Below are positions 40,923-51,998 of a stretch of 64,000 nucleotides of DNA, one piece after another (position 1 is the first letter of the stretch; every line of letters begins with the position of its first letter). Under the pieces are notes generated by a model. It had not been told where the DNA came from and did not search any database. It worked only from the letters and a program-made list of their open reading frames with translations. Source of the DNA: Acanthosepion pharaonis (lineage: Eukaryota; Mollusca; Cephalopoda; Sepiida; Sepiidae); NCBI GenBank assembly GCA_903632075.3, contig CAHIKZ030000958.1:186001-250000 (forward strand), read 5' to 3'. A program made the position numbers and the translations under genes.

Positions 40923-41310
40923 GCTTATGGCCATATCGCATTGAAGCACCAAAGTTAAGCAATGTCCATCTTGTTCAGTATCTAGATGGGTGATCACTTG
41001 GAAATACCAAATGCTGTAAGTTTGGATGGGCAGGCAGTGTAATAGATAATTGCCAGGAATTGTTAATCAGAAAGTCAAGTTCCAACTCAAGTTGGATTTG
41101 TTATATTCACTTACACACAAATTCCTTTAGAAAAGTTATGGATCCACCTCTTCTCCCCCCAACTATGGGTTAATTAGTAAGACATGTATCCCTAAGTCAT
41201 TATTTCACAAAAAACAAAAATTCTTACAATTTAAATATATTTTCTGATTTTAAATAACCCAGCAAAAGGTTGATAAGATGTAGAAAACAAACCAACCAAT
41301 CAATGCAATA
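40923..41310 (+). mobile_element. 5S-tRNA chimeric SINE, copy 2 (most complete head)
   Basis: The head GGCTTATGGCCATATCGCAT parallels the 5' end of 5S rRNA. AAGCACCAAAGTTAAGCAAT (A-box region, short deletion before it) and AGATGGGTGATCACTTGG with AAATACCAAATGCTGTAAG (C box to 3' end) follow. A tRNA-like unit then starts at about 41,025 (GGCAGGCAGTGTAATAGATA, B-side CAAGTTCCAACTCAAG). The body has CTATGGGTTAATTAGTAAGA and a tail CTTACAATTTAAATATATTTTC. Confidence 0.85.
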
Positions 41311-41469
41311 CTGATTACCTACACAGTCATATTTTTTAGATTTATTTACATTCTATGGAATATAAAAGAATAGAAAGTACCATATCCATAAAGTGAGGGA
41401 TCATTTTGTATATTGATTCTAATATAGAATTTATCCCCTACTTTATATCCACATAATAATTTCTTGTTT

Positions 41470-41640
41470 GGTTATCAAATTCTGATTAGGTACGAATCCA
41501 CCTCTTCTCCCCCAGTTATGGGTTAATTAGCGTATCACTAAATCATTATTAGCTAAAAAGAAAAATTCTTACAATATTCTCTGGCTTTAAATAACCTGCA
41601 AAGGGTTGATAAACTCTAGAAGATGAATGATTAAAAAGAA
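41470..41640 (+). mobile_element. Same SINE, body-tail fragment
   Basis: CCACCTCTTCTCCCCCAGTT, ATGGGTTAATTAGCGTATCA and TCTTACAATATTCTCTGGC repeat the 3' half of the preceding SINE. The head is absent. Confidence 0.7.
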
Positions 41641-42155
41641 ATAGATAATAGGCTTCTGCTTGCAATTTTCAATCTAAATTATTGGAAATCTGTCTATTGC
41701 CAGTTTTGCATTGATTTCTAATTATATCAATCTTTTTATAAAAATCAGTTTTACTTTATTTTTTTCTACTTGTTTTACAAGGTTTAACATGATTAGTCTG
41801 TGAGGACTGCAATGGCCACAATTTACTTCTTACTTTCTAAATCAATTACTGATCTCATTTTTCTTCTCTTTGTGCCATTTATTATTATTATTATTTTACC
41901 CAGAATTAATGTATATTAGTAAAATCTTCAAATTATATTTTGAAGGCACTGACAAGAAATATTTTTTGTTATAAGATATTACAGTATTTCTGCATCTGTT
42001 CCCTCTTAAATTATAGCCAAGTTGTCTTGCATAGATTTTCAATATTTCAAGCTTATGACAGCAATTAGTTACTCAAGTTAGAGCAATTTGAATTTGATAT
42101 AGTTAAGTCTTAATGAGAAGAAATTTTTATGGTAACAGTGGTAATGGATAATAAA
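41641..42155. other. AT-rich, no gene
   Basis: A 4-unit ATT repeat lies near 41,880. I see nothing else. Confidence 0.3.
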
Positions 42156-42156
42156 A

Positions 42157-42345
42157 GGTGTTCCAATAACTTGGACTGATTTTAATGTAAATTAAGTTTA
42201 AGCATCTAATGATTTTTTTCTTTTTCTTTCAGATTTAACAACTTAAGTCTTTGGCAATTTCAACTATGGAAAGATTAACATTCAAACAATATGTTAAAGT
42301 TATCGAAGCCTATTACAAAATTCATTTCTTTATAGTAGAACTAGA
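42157..42345 (+). pseudogene. mariner 5' end and transposase start, copy A
   Basis: It starts GGTGTTCCAATAACTTGGAC, a mariner-like terminal sequence, then 5' UTR. ATG at 42,266 opens MERLTFKQYVKVIEAYYKIH before the frame drifts. It is truncated after about 25 codons. Confidence 0.65.
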
Positions 42346-42379
42346 GCTTGTTGTCTTTTTGTTTTTTTTTTTTATAAAT

Positions 42380-42760
42380 GGTATTCCAATAACTTAGATC
42401 GATTTTAAATGTGGATTAAGTTTAAGCATCTAATGATTTTTTTTCTTTTCTTTTCTTTCAGATTTAACAACTTAACTCTTTGGCAATTTCAACCATGGAA
42501 AGATTAACAATCAAATAACTTGTTAATGTTTCAAGAGTGCAACTGGAGAAATTGTTTGTAAATTCAAACAAACTGGGTCGATGGCAGATCTTTAAAAAAA
42601 ACATTGTGTGCTTGTTTACATCTTTCAGCTGAAAATATTGCTGCAGTGCACAAGAAAGTGGTTGAAAATTCAGACACCTCTATTCCTTATCGCATGCAGG
42701 AATTGAACCTCTCCACAATGTTACATCGTTTCCAATTGCACTCTCTTTTGATTGATTATC
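42380..42760 (+). pseudogene. mariner copy B, internally deleted
   Basis: It has the same start (GGTATTCCAATAACTTAGAT) and ATG at 42,495, with a stop after MERLTIK. Then IVCKFKQTGSMADL, SAENIAAVHKKVVENSDTSI and PYRMQELNLS follow. This is the linker plus second helix-turn-helix of a mariner transposase. The catalytic domain is absent. Confidence 0.7.
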
Positions 42761-42935
42761 TTGACCAAAAAATCATGAAGTGTGCGAAATGCATTTCTGT
42801 TTCAACATCCATTTTCATAATAGGCTTTGATAACTTTAACATGTTTTTTGATTGTTTATCTTTCCATGGTTGAAATTGCCAAAGACTTAAGTTGTTAAAT
42901 CTGAAACAAAAAGAAAAAAAATCATGTAAAGAAAA
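42700..42935 (-). pseudogene. mariner copy C, inverted
   Basis: On the minus strand TTTAACAACTTAAGTCTTTG is followed by an ATG (42,870) reading MER, a stop, TIKKHVKVIKAYYENGC, a stop, NRNAFRTLHDFL. It meets copy B tail to tail, making an inverted pair about 500 bp across. Confidence 0.7.
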
Positions 42936-43380
42936 AATGTTAATCCTTGTCTGTTGGAAGAGAGTTTGTGGGGTTACTCACATCATACCAGCAGAGATAG
43001 CTTTGTGTTCACAGGAATAAAAACATACACTAAAAGCATGTTAAATTGTAAATTAAAATCATATAATTTTATTTATTTTGTGTAGTGGTGTGTGTGTATT
43101 TTAGTTATATGTGTTTTAAGGTTGCATGTGATAAAAGGAAGAAAGTCACTTTGTCTTACAAGCAAAGTGCCAAGGAGATGGATGTCTTGACTCTCTGAGG
43201 ATCAGTAGTGAAGTGAGTGAGTTTGGCATTTTTTGATGCAAAGTATTGGTTTTCAGGCAGGAAAAGTTTCTGTTGCATGCTGGGAGAACTTTTATTATTT
43301 TGTTTTTATTTATTTTATTTTTTATTGTTATTTGTTTTATTTTATTTTATTTATGATATTTATTATTATTATTATTGTTT
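42936..43380. other. No gene; (ATT)n near the end
   Basis: Low-complexity TTTATTATTATT at 43,300-43,400. Confidence 0.35.
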
Positions 43381-43384
43381 TATA

Positions 43385-44060
43385 TTTTTATTTATTAATA
43401 ATAGTATCCCAACAAGTACCATAGGTGAGAAGCACAGAGAAGAGACCATTAGAATAAAACTTATGGTTATATTTAACAATTTTGACAGCAAAATGATGAG
43501 ACCTAACTGCCAATCTAATACTACACTTAAATTCATGAAAGCATGCTTCCAAAGAGGAAAGCTCATCAGAACAAACACCATGAAAATATTTATAGAAAAG
43601 GAACAGGGAAGCTGTTATGCAATGGGAAAGTGATTGAAGCCAAGATGCTGAGTCAGGACCTATAACATTGCAGATTCTTCTTTGGATTTTGTCAAGAATC
43701 TCTAGATATGTAGTAGAATCACCAGCACAGATGTGGCAATGATTTTCAATGCACTGACAAATGGTAGACTTATAAAGGTGTAAGATAAATTCTGTTGAGA
43801 AAAATTGTTTAGCACAACACAGTGAACCAACTTTTGTAGTAGCAGACTTAGCAGTTACCTCGATATAATCATTCCTTTTCATACCAGTGAAAAATGTTAC
43901 ACTGAGAAAGTGCAAGAAGGAGTTATTCTCCTGGAGGTCAGCATCAGCCATTCTGACAGAAGACAAAAAAAGATTCTCTCATTCAATTAAGAGAGTGTAG
44001 TTTAGTTTTGGAATCATTAAAATGAACAAGCCATTTTTTGCCTCAAAACAACAAAATTAA
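43385..44060 (-). pseudogene. LINE-A with a 192-residue open frame
   Basis: The frame 43,388-43,966 (-) is open. MADADLQENNSFLHFLSVTF, GSLCCAKQFFSTEFI, HLYKSTICQCIENHCHICAG, YLEILDKIQRRICNVIGPDS, FYKYFHGVCSDELSSLEA and FKCSIRLAVRSHHFAVKIVK follow in the family order. This is the longest unbroken LINE-A frame here, which suggests a recent copy. The RT palm is missing and the 3' end is replaced by low-complexity sequence. Confidence 0.88.
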
Positions 44061-44395
44061 CTACTTCAAAGGAGATGGACAAACTAGATATGAGAGAAAA
44101 TAATATTTTCTTACTTATATTGTACATATTTATATTTTAATATACTATTTTATATACTGGGTGTCCATACTTAAAGATAAGAACCAAACAACAGCAACAT
44201 GGGATTGATCTCAGCCCCTGAAGTAAAAAGTAGAAGACTAAGATCAACAATAGAGATAGAAAGGGAAGCAATGGGTTAGCAATCCTGAGGTGAGGAACAA
44301 GTGACAACTGTGGATAGGGTAGATATTCTGTGGGGACATTTGCCGCCATGAAACAGTGGGCAGGCAGATAGCTAGATAAAAAGTTAATGAACAGA
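44061..44395. other. No recognisable feature
   Basis: AT-rich to moderately mixed sequence. Nothing matched. Confidence 0.3.
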
Positions 44396-44396
44396 C

Positions 44397-44555
44397 TGAG
44401 ATAGATAGATAGATAGATAGATAATAAACAGATTGAGATAGATAGATAATAAACAGATTGAGATAGATAGATAATAAACAGATTGAGATAGATAGATAAT
44501 AAACAGATTGAGATAGATAGATAGATAGATAGAAAGATAGATAATGAACAGATTG

Positions 44556-44586
<31 letters not shown>

Positions 44587-44782
44587 GAACAGATTTAGAT
44601 AGATAGATAGATAGATAATGAACAGATTTAGATAGATAGATAGATAATGAACAGATTGAGATAGATGGATAGATAGATAATGAACAGATTGAGATAGAGG
44701 GATAGGTAATGAATAGACTGAGATAGGTAGATAGGTAATGAACAGACTGAGATAGATAGAGAGATAGATAATGAACAGACTG

Positions 44783-44813
<31 letters not shown>

Positions 44814-44863
44814 GAACAGACAGAGATAGGTAGACAGATAGACAGACAGATAGATAGATAAAG
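44397..44863. repeat. (GATA)n-based minisatellite
   Basis: Runs of GATA alternate with AATGAACAGACTGAGATA or AATAAACAGATTGAGATA linkers. Early units are 25 bp, later ones longer with more GATA. The opposite-strand version lies at 47,245-47,450. Confidence 0.93.
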
Positions 44864-44939
44864 TAACTACCATATTTAAAACCTAAAATAGAAGAAAAGC
44901 AGGAGGATATATAAATAGAAATGCCATACTAACAAATTA

Positions 44940-45250
44940 AACAACTTCCTATCTCTAAGCAATCTTTGTCTCATTAGAATCTCTACCAGTCCCTGTTCTG
45001 TCATCCATTTACACAATTTCATTATATTAATTACTCACTGTTTCTTTTTTGTTTTGTTTTTTCAGGACATGGGGGGATCATGGCTCTCCACAACTTCCTA
45101 TCCTTTATAGCTCTAAGCAATGTTTGCCCCATTACTATCCCTCCCATTTCCTGTTTTACCATCCATTTACACACGTTCAGTAAGTAGGTTACTTAATGTT
45201 TCCTTCTGTTCCTCTTTCCTTTCAATATGTCCTGTAAGATTCAACAGATG
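44940..45250 (-). pseudogene. RTE-like LINE C-terminal fragments, two in series
   Basis: Antisense blocks (CTCTCCACAACTTCCTATCC, CATCCATTTACACA, TTTCAATATGTCCTGTAAG) appear twice in part: 44,940-45,055 and 45,065-45,250. Confidence 0.6.
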
Positions 45251-45605
45251 AGCCACCATTTTCAGAGCAAATATACAAGATTTCATGAAAAGTTTGAATA
45301 GCATTTTGACATATTCTTCAATGAAATTCTTTAAATCTGAACATGTTTTGGGTTTTCTGTTGTAACCAAATTCTTAACTTAATATGGCCTCAGATAAACA
45401 AACGAAAATAGATGCATGCTATAAAAGAACTTTTCTGACAAAATCAATGATATCCCTTTCCGAGATTGAGCTATTGATTTTGTAATTTTCTATTCAAAAC
45501 ATGTGAGTAATGTGCAGGTACCCCTCCCTGCTGAAAGATCTTTGTTCTGTTTGGTTTGGTTTGTAGCATATCAGTCTTTTCCAGGTTATGCTGAATTCTC
45601 TCATT
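45251..45605. other. No recognisable feature
   Basis: I see no frame or repeat. Confidence 0.3.
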
Positions 45606-45631
45606 TTAATAAACAATAGATAGGTAAACAG

Positions 45632-45722
45632 AGCTTTGGTTTGCACACGTGTTTAAAAGGTAGATACAGCTTTGGTTTGCATATGTGTTTAAAAGGTAGA
45701 TATAGCTTTGGTTTGCATTTAA
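45632..45722. repeat. 36-bp tandem repeat, 2.6 copies
   Basis: AGCTTTGGTTTGCA(C/T)A(C/T)GTG units start at 45,632, 45,668 and 45,704. Confidence 0.9.
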
Positions 45723-45992
45723 AAAAATGACTCCACAGATGGAAATGAAGTTCAGTGAAATTTTTCTGTTAAATTGTAAGTCACCCAAACATAGTGATTC
45801 ACTTATACAAGTATTTTCAAATGTCTTACAATGCTCACCTGAGATATATGGATTATTTCTGCAATGTCCCATGTCATTTGATCTGGATTATTTTCAATTA
45901 GCATTTTGATTTGGCCATCATCAATGACTGCAGGCCTGGCAGAACATTCTTTGTCTTTCAAAACAAAATTTCCACTTTTGAGTGTAGTGAAG
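45705..45992 (-). pseudogene. mariner transposase HTH-linker remnant
   Basis: Minus frames read FTTLKSGNFVLKDKECSARP, AVIDDGQIKMLIENNPDQMT, WDIAEIIHISQVSIVRHLKI, then (after a stop) VNHYVWVTYNLTEKF. This matches the second helix-turn-helix and the linker WVPHxLTExN of SETMAR-type mariner transposases. The catalytic domain is missing. Confidence 0.8.
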
Positions 45993-46305
45993 TCAGTTAT
46001 GTGCCATACATGATACATGCTTAGGCAATCATGTATCTTTCGATACCTGACTGATGAGGCAGATTTTTTCCCACAGTAGGTTGCCATTTCTTTCTGCAGT
46101 AGACCAGTTGCCATCCAAGGCTACAGAACCCACTCTGTTCTGTTATTTACCCATAGCTGAGAGGAGAAGAAGAGGATTCATACCTTTCCTAATGATATTA
46201 GCCTGTAAGTGAATGTAATGGATTTGACTGGAATTCGAACTCGTCTCTCTGATTTCTCAATCCGAGCTGCTATCCATTACCACCATGCCTCCTATAGTGA
46301 TGTAA
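45990..46305 (-). mobile_element. SINE-P, copy 3
   Basis: It is collinear with 14,040 and 14,655. The palindromic tail is present with changed bases (CATGTATCTTTCGATACC). B-box antisense GGAATTCGAACTCG is the best preserved of the three. It directly abuts the mariner fragment. Confidence 0.8.
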
Positions 46306-46569
46306 CTGTTCGTAATGCATCTCATTTTCATCCATTTCCATTTTTAAAGTAAAAACATAGTAAAAATCACAATCTGCATAAAATTAAAATAGGAAGAGAC
46401 ATTGAAATGTTACCTTTCAGAATATGTGTATATCGCTTTTATAACATTGTGGACTGGCACTGCAAAATCATAAACAAAGAACTATACCAAATAACAGAAA
46501 CCACATCACTTAAGGACTACCAACAGCAGCAACAACTAAAATGGATAACACAGGTAACTCAAAGAGAAA

Positions 46570-46795
46570 ACAATGACATAATCAAGATGTTGACATTCAA
46601 CACTACTTGAAATAAAAGGCTAGCAAAGAAACCCCCATCAATAATGGAAAGAGTGATAACAGCTATTGGACTTGAGAAACCTGTTTTCCTAAAAAATTGT
46701 TTTAAGAGAAAGATTTTATAAATTTCAACTAAAAGCAGAACCAGCTGCTTGGTTAATGAATGTCAAATAATAATTACCATTACCATATATGTCAT
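46570..46795 (-). repeat. Repeat U4, copy 2
   Basis: It is the antisense of 57,835-58,060: ATCAAGATGTTGACATTC, AATAATGGAAAGAGTGATAA and TTTTAAGAGAAAGATTTTAT. Confidence 0.7.
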
Positions 46796-46967
46796 TTCAG
46801 TCATGTTTCAAATTAAATCATGTGTTCAAATGCCACTTACTGAACAATACTGCAAACTTTTGTTCCAACCCAATATCTATCTTTCCTAATCTGTTCATAT
46901 CTATTTTGTCATCATCAAATTTTATATATTTATATTTCTTATCAAAAACTATGTTCATTATCCATCT

Positions 46968-47015
46968 CTCTCTCTCTCATTCTCCCTCTCTCTCTCTCTA
47001 TATATATATATATAC

Positions 47016-47047
<32 letters not shown>
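46968..47047. repeat. (CT)n(TA)n(TG)n microsatellite
   Basis: TCTCTCTCTC passes to TATATATATA, then GTGTGTGTGTG in succession. Confidence 0.9.
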
Positions 47048-47450
47048 TCATTATCTATCCTTCCATCCATTTATCTATCTTCCTTATCCATCTATAAGTA
47101 TAAGCAGTCAATCGCTGATACACCCTGACTAGTGGATGGTGCAATTCCCAGAGAGTCTGTCTATGAAACTCTGGAGTCAAGATGCTGAAGGTAACATCAA
47201 TCAACTAAGTGACAAACCTTTTACTTTGATATATAGATAGACAGAATTAATATATGTTCATTATCTATCTATTTATCTATGTATGGTCATTATTTGTCTA
47301 TGTATCTATCTGTACATTATCAATCTATGTCAGTCTGTTCATTATCTATCTGTTCATTATCAAGATGTCTCAGTCTCTTCATTATCTAAGGTTGTTCATT
47401 ATCTAACTCAATCTCTTCATTATCATAGTCAAAAGATATTAACAACTGTT
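47040..47450. repeat. Degenerate minisatellite, antisense of 44,397-44,863
   Basis: TTCATTATCTATC with CTCAGTCTGTTCATTATC occurs repeatedly (strongest 47,255-47,450). This is the reverse complement of the GATA/AACAGACTGAG unit 2.5 kb upstream. The middle (47,100-47,240) is unrelated. Confidence 0.75.
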
Positions 47451-47639
47451 TTCAGGACACAATTTCTGGGTGGGTTTTTCTCCCCTCTACACCAGTCTCT
47501 CGGTATTTTTTGTTCTCTTTCCTGTATCTGCTTTGCCATTCATTCCACCCCTGCCTGTCACAACTGTATGTATGGTATGATGTACCCCGAGAGAGTGATG
47601 TCTCATTTCCATGATGGTCTATTTATAATGGGAAATCAC

Positions 47640-48955
47640 CAATCACCTGCTTGGATGATAGACTCATGATTCCATCTAACAACATGCCCTCCTGATCTCT
47701 ATGATCACTTATCCCACAATATAGTCACTTGTCCAACCAGGAGGATGCCTTTCCATTTGTGATCTTTGTATGATCTCAGTTTGAAGGTCCACATTCTGGT
47801 CATGGTTACTGGCTTGATGGTCTTCCTTCTGCTCATGGTCATTGGCTTCATCTTTGATAACCTGTCATACATCCAGAATATGTCATGGAATACTGTCAAC
47901 TGACACATTGTTCCACAATTGAATGTCAGTCACTGTGCCATCTTCCCCAGCAAGTGGTGCAGCAAGCATAAGACAGTTTGACCCACACTTCATCTCCAAT
48001 TCTTATATTAGTCGGTTCCTCTCCTGTGACTCCTGACCCTACTCTTGGATGCTGCCACTCATATTTGAAAACTTCTCTCTACAGTACAGAATCTGCATCC
48101 TGGCCTGTTTTGGGCAACATATACCAAAAGACAGCTTCTTGTGATGAAATTTGGCTTTTTTTCAGCTGCAGCCTTAATTGTCCAGTGATGTCTTTGGACA
48201 ACACCATTCCCACTCAGCCTGGAAACTGCTCTAAAGAAATACCTCCCCCCCACTTCTTTAACATTTCCTTCAAGGCTGTTGAATAGGAGGCAGTGCTGTT
48301 GTCCATTAGCACATCACTTAGCGGACACCTCTCCAAAAACACCTCCTTGGGGACCCTTGCTATCTTGATTCCATTTTCTGCTCTAATTTCTCTCTTTACA
48401 GCCACTCATTTGGGTTCACAATCAATCATCAACAGGTATAGTCCCTGTTGATAATGATTCACATCGATGGCCAACCGGGTCTTATCTTCCTCCACCTGAA
48501 GATCACCCACTATATATCTAATTGGGGCCAGACTTATGGACTGAAACTTGCAGCATTTTTCCACCAACACCTTGACTGCCTTCTTAGTTATGCTGGGAAC
48601 CACCTTCTTAGCCAAAACAGAGTTCTGCTCTGTCCAAAATGGTGCATGTCATGGAGCTCCTTCAGTCCAACTACAGCAGCTGTTTCTGTTCTTTTTATTT
48701 ATGGGTTTGTTCAGAAACTGAAGCCAGGTTTTCTTCACTCTGATAATTGTATCCACTCTATTCTCTAATGGCTCAAATATGATGTTCAGCTTCAACTCAA
48801 TCTCTTCAATAAATGCTTGAAGAGTTCCTACCCGTAGCTTCACAAGCACCACATTGGCTCCCTTGGTTTTCACCCTCCTCTCTCTGGTGATTTCTGACCT
48901 GACCCATGAAGCCACAGTGACCGAGTTAGTTTTCACTTCAGTTTTTTGCAGTTCC
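47640..48955 (-). pseudogene. LTR-retrotransposon pol remnant, RNase H end and integrase
   Basis: Minus frames give SVTVASWVRSEITRERRVKT, GTLQAFIEEIELKLN, RVDTIIRVKKTWLQFLNK (RNase H end), LAIDVNHYQQGLYLLMIDCE (integrase core start, first acidic residue) and VAVKREIRAENG. VFLERCPLSDVLMDNSTASY (second Asp) follows, then IT(G)QLR...SSQEAVFWY and GDEVWVKLSYACCTTCW. The histidine-cysteine zinc finger is mostly lost. Expected G.VER.H near 48,190 is degraded. The C-terminal tail decays towards 47,640. It belongs to the same family as 15,517-18,786 by the shared linker pattern. Confidence 0.78.
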
Positions 48956-48957
48956 TG

Positions 48958-49150
48958 TGGGAAAGGGTTTGTAGGGTGGAAAATAATTCATCACCCACAA
49001 GGCCACAAAGATGATTTTGGATTCTGCCAAGCCTGGAGAGTGAAGACTGGGCAGTTTCAGCACAGATATGGCAGCAGTACTAGTTACAGTATAAACTACA
49101 GGTTTTCTCTGTGGGTTTTGGAGAAAGATAAATTGAGCTGAGTAGATGAG
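48958..49150 (-). pseudogene. LINE-B fragment
   Basis: Antisense GTGGGTGATGAATTATTTTC (GDELFS) and FTLQAWQNPKSSLW-like frames match LINE-B before the LSHR block. It joins the pol remnant sharply at 48,957, so one inserted next to or into the other. Confidence 0.6.
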
Positions 49151-49982
49151 CATGCTCAGAAATGAGCATCTGTGCTGAGGATGCCTTCAAGTCAGCTCCG
49201 ATGATAATGACTTCCAATTTAATTTCCAAATTTTATTAACAAATCTGAAAAGCCTTTGGTAGTGAAACAAATATTTATGGATTTGCTTGTCTTCTAATAG
49301 AAGACAAGCAAATCAATTACATTCAGCAGATATTTATGAATTGCTTTGTATCAGAACAATAAGACTTACCCAGAGTAATAAAACTATTATGGCACTTAGC
49401 AAAAAACTAACCAATCATTGACAAGCTTTTTAATCACATGATCATACCTTTGAATTTACTGAAAATATTGCATTTTACCAAAGAAATGGCAAGAAAGAAA
49501 AGCAAGATGCATTCTAGAACAAACCAACAATGGACACTTCCCGCCAGCTGTCATGTAGGTTTTTTTTTTTTTTAATTTTTTTGTGAACATAGTTTATTAA
49601 TTTATTAATTGTTGTTTTTCTTATATTTTGATATTCCAAATTGAAAGTGATTCTTTCATTCTTTGGTTGTACATTATTCTTAGCATGGCTGGCAGGCAGC
49701 TGAAGAAGACAAAGAAAAAATCAGAAACTGTGGCCTTTTTCTTTGCTAGTGTTACTGTTCTTGTTTCACATACCTGTGCTTATCTACCTACTTATTTACC
49801 AAAACTTACCTCCTATCCCCTGTTTCAGGTAGAATAGAATTATTTATTTCAGCCAATGAGATTGTATTGGCAACAAATCAAAAACTGTAAAGAGTAGTTT
49901 TACAGCCTATAATGGTGGGGTTTCCTTTACATAAATCATTAGTTAATAAACAAAAGTATTCATATTTCTTTTGGCATGTAAC

Positions 49983-49985
<3 letters not shown>
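49151..49985. other. No gene; short hairpin
   Basis: GATTTGCTTGTCTTCT and its complement AGAAGACAAGCAAATC (49,272-49,315) form an inverted repeat. A T-run lies at 49,560. Otherwise AT-rich. Confidence 0.4.
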
Positions 49986-49986
<1 letters not shown>

Positions 49987-50019
<33 letters not shown>

Positions 50020-50037
50020 GATGGATGCATGCATGTA

Positions 50038-50101
<64 letters not shown>

Positions 50102-50285
50102 GTATATATATGTATGTATGTTTGTATAGATATATGTGGGTATGTATATACATATGCATTTATGCTTATATAAATATATGTAGCATGCATGTATGCTTAT
50201 ATAAATATATGTAGCATGCATGTATGCTTATATAAATATATGTAGCATGGATGTATATATATATGCATGCATATGTATATATATA
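49987..50285. repeat. (TG)n, (TA)n and 31-bp tandem repeat
   Basis: TG run 49,986-50,013, TA run 50,047-50,099, then three copies of a 31-bp unit (TGCTTATATAAATATATGTA plus GCATGCATGTA) from 50,163 to 50,255. Confidence 0.9.
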
Positions 50286-50564
50286 TATAAACGGAGAGCA
50301 TTTATAAAATAATAAAAAAATATTGTGTAATAATTAATACACTTATTCTTATCTGGTGCCTGACATGTGCCAAATCACAAAACTTCAAGTCGATCTCTGA
50401 TAAATATTGACAACTGAAATTACTTGTGTTACAATAATATCTATGTATATATAGTGTATGGCAGAGCTAAAATATATATTTAAAGTAGTTATATCCTTGT
50501 TCTTTACTGCATGATTCTACTCAAAGTTTCATAAACTTCTTATGGCTGTTGATTTCCACCTACT

Positions 50565-50830
50565 TTTCTTTGCACCCCAAGCAAAGTAATAAAACTACTA
50601 AGATGCAAAGGATTACTGAATGTGAAAAAATATGACTAAGGCGGGAGAGCAATAGAAGAACTGGAATTAAGAAGACAGAAAATAACAATTGCATTTAATT
50701 TTTCTCAGGAAAGCAAGAGAAGAAACTGTTAACATATAACATTGGGTTGCATCTAGCAATTTCAACTGTAAAATTATGAGACCTGACTGCCAATCTAGTT
50801 ACTGTACTTAAATTTGTAAAGTTGAGAAAT
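50565..50830 (-). pseudogene. LINE-A 3' fragment
   Basis: Complement of CACCCCAAGCAAAGTAATAA (3' end) followed upward by the C-terminal TSxxWN-less region and antisense ASTVAVKFTSST-like blocks. It stops at 50,830. Confidence 0.7.
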
Positions 50831-50984
50831 TTTGAGTGGCATTATGCAGTAAGAATAATATATGGGAGAAGATGATATATAAATTTTTATATACCAGAAC
50901 AGTGTTAGAAAAATTTTTTGTGTGATGCAATTTGTCTTTTAGGACTTCAAGCACACACACACACACACACACATATATATTAAA

Positions 50985-51998
50985 ATCAGACTGATGCAAG
51001 GCAGTAAAGTCACTAAGACACAAGGGGGTTCCAGGATGTGGAAGAATAAAGAACAGAAACATTAATAATAAGCAGAAAGAGAAAAGAGTAATAAGGAGGA
51101 CAGCAGATAGCGATTGACATTGCATTTAAATTATTGCAGATTAAAGTTAGCTGGAAAGCATGGAGCTGAAAGGGAGTTCCACAAGCAAGAAGTGTGAGAA
51201 AAGAAACTGTTGACATAGAACTTACAGCTACATCTAGCCAGCTCAGCTGTAAATTGAGGAGATCTCACTGACCGTCTAGTACTGTACTTAAATTCAAAAA
51301 GTCTAGGCACCATAGCAAAAAGCTCATCTGTACAATTACCATGAAAGTATTTATAGAAAAGATGCAGAGGGGCAACCTTATAGTGGTGGGAAATTGACTG
51401 AAGCCAAGCCAACAGATCAGGACCAATAATATTGCTGATTCTTTTTTGGATCTTATCAAGGAGTTCAAGGTAAATAGCAGGGGCACTGAACCATATGTGG
51501 CAGCAATATGCAAAGCATGGACAAATGGTAGACATAGATATATAAGATAGATTCTGGAGAGAAAAATTGCCTCACATGACACAGTGAACTGACTTTCTTA
51601 GCAGCTAACATAGGAATGGATTCAATATAGTCTATCCACTTCTTGTCAGTTGTGAAGAAGATACAGTGAGTCACTTTCCTGGAGGTTAGCATCAGCCATG
51701 CTGATAGATGGCAGAGAGGGATCTTTCAGATGATTAATAGGGAAAAGTTTAGCTTTGGAGGTGTTAAAATTAACAAGCCATTTTTTGACCCAGTTAATGA
51801 TGGACTCAAGGTCATTTTGGACATCAACTGCCATTTTGACCTTGTCAAACTGATCAGCTTTACTATCGAGGCAGGAGTAAATGGTTGTGTCATCAGCATA
51901 GATACCAATTTGAGAGCTGACGTCATCAGGAAGGTCATTAATGAAATTAAAAACAGAGTAGGACAAGAATAGCACCCTGGGAGATACCCATGTTAGTA

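Noticed and set aside
40923..41030. Functional 5S rRNA gene
   Set aside because: About 15-20 nt are missing before the A box and it runs into a tRNA-like unit and SINE body.
43388..43966. A 192-residue protein as a host gene
   Set aside because: Every block is shared with the dozen LINE-A copies in the window.
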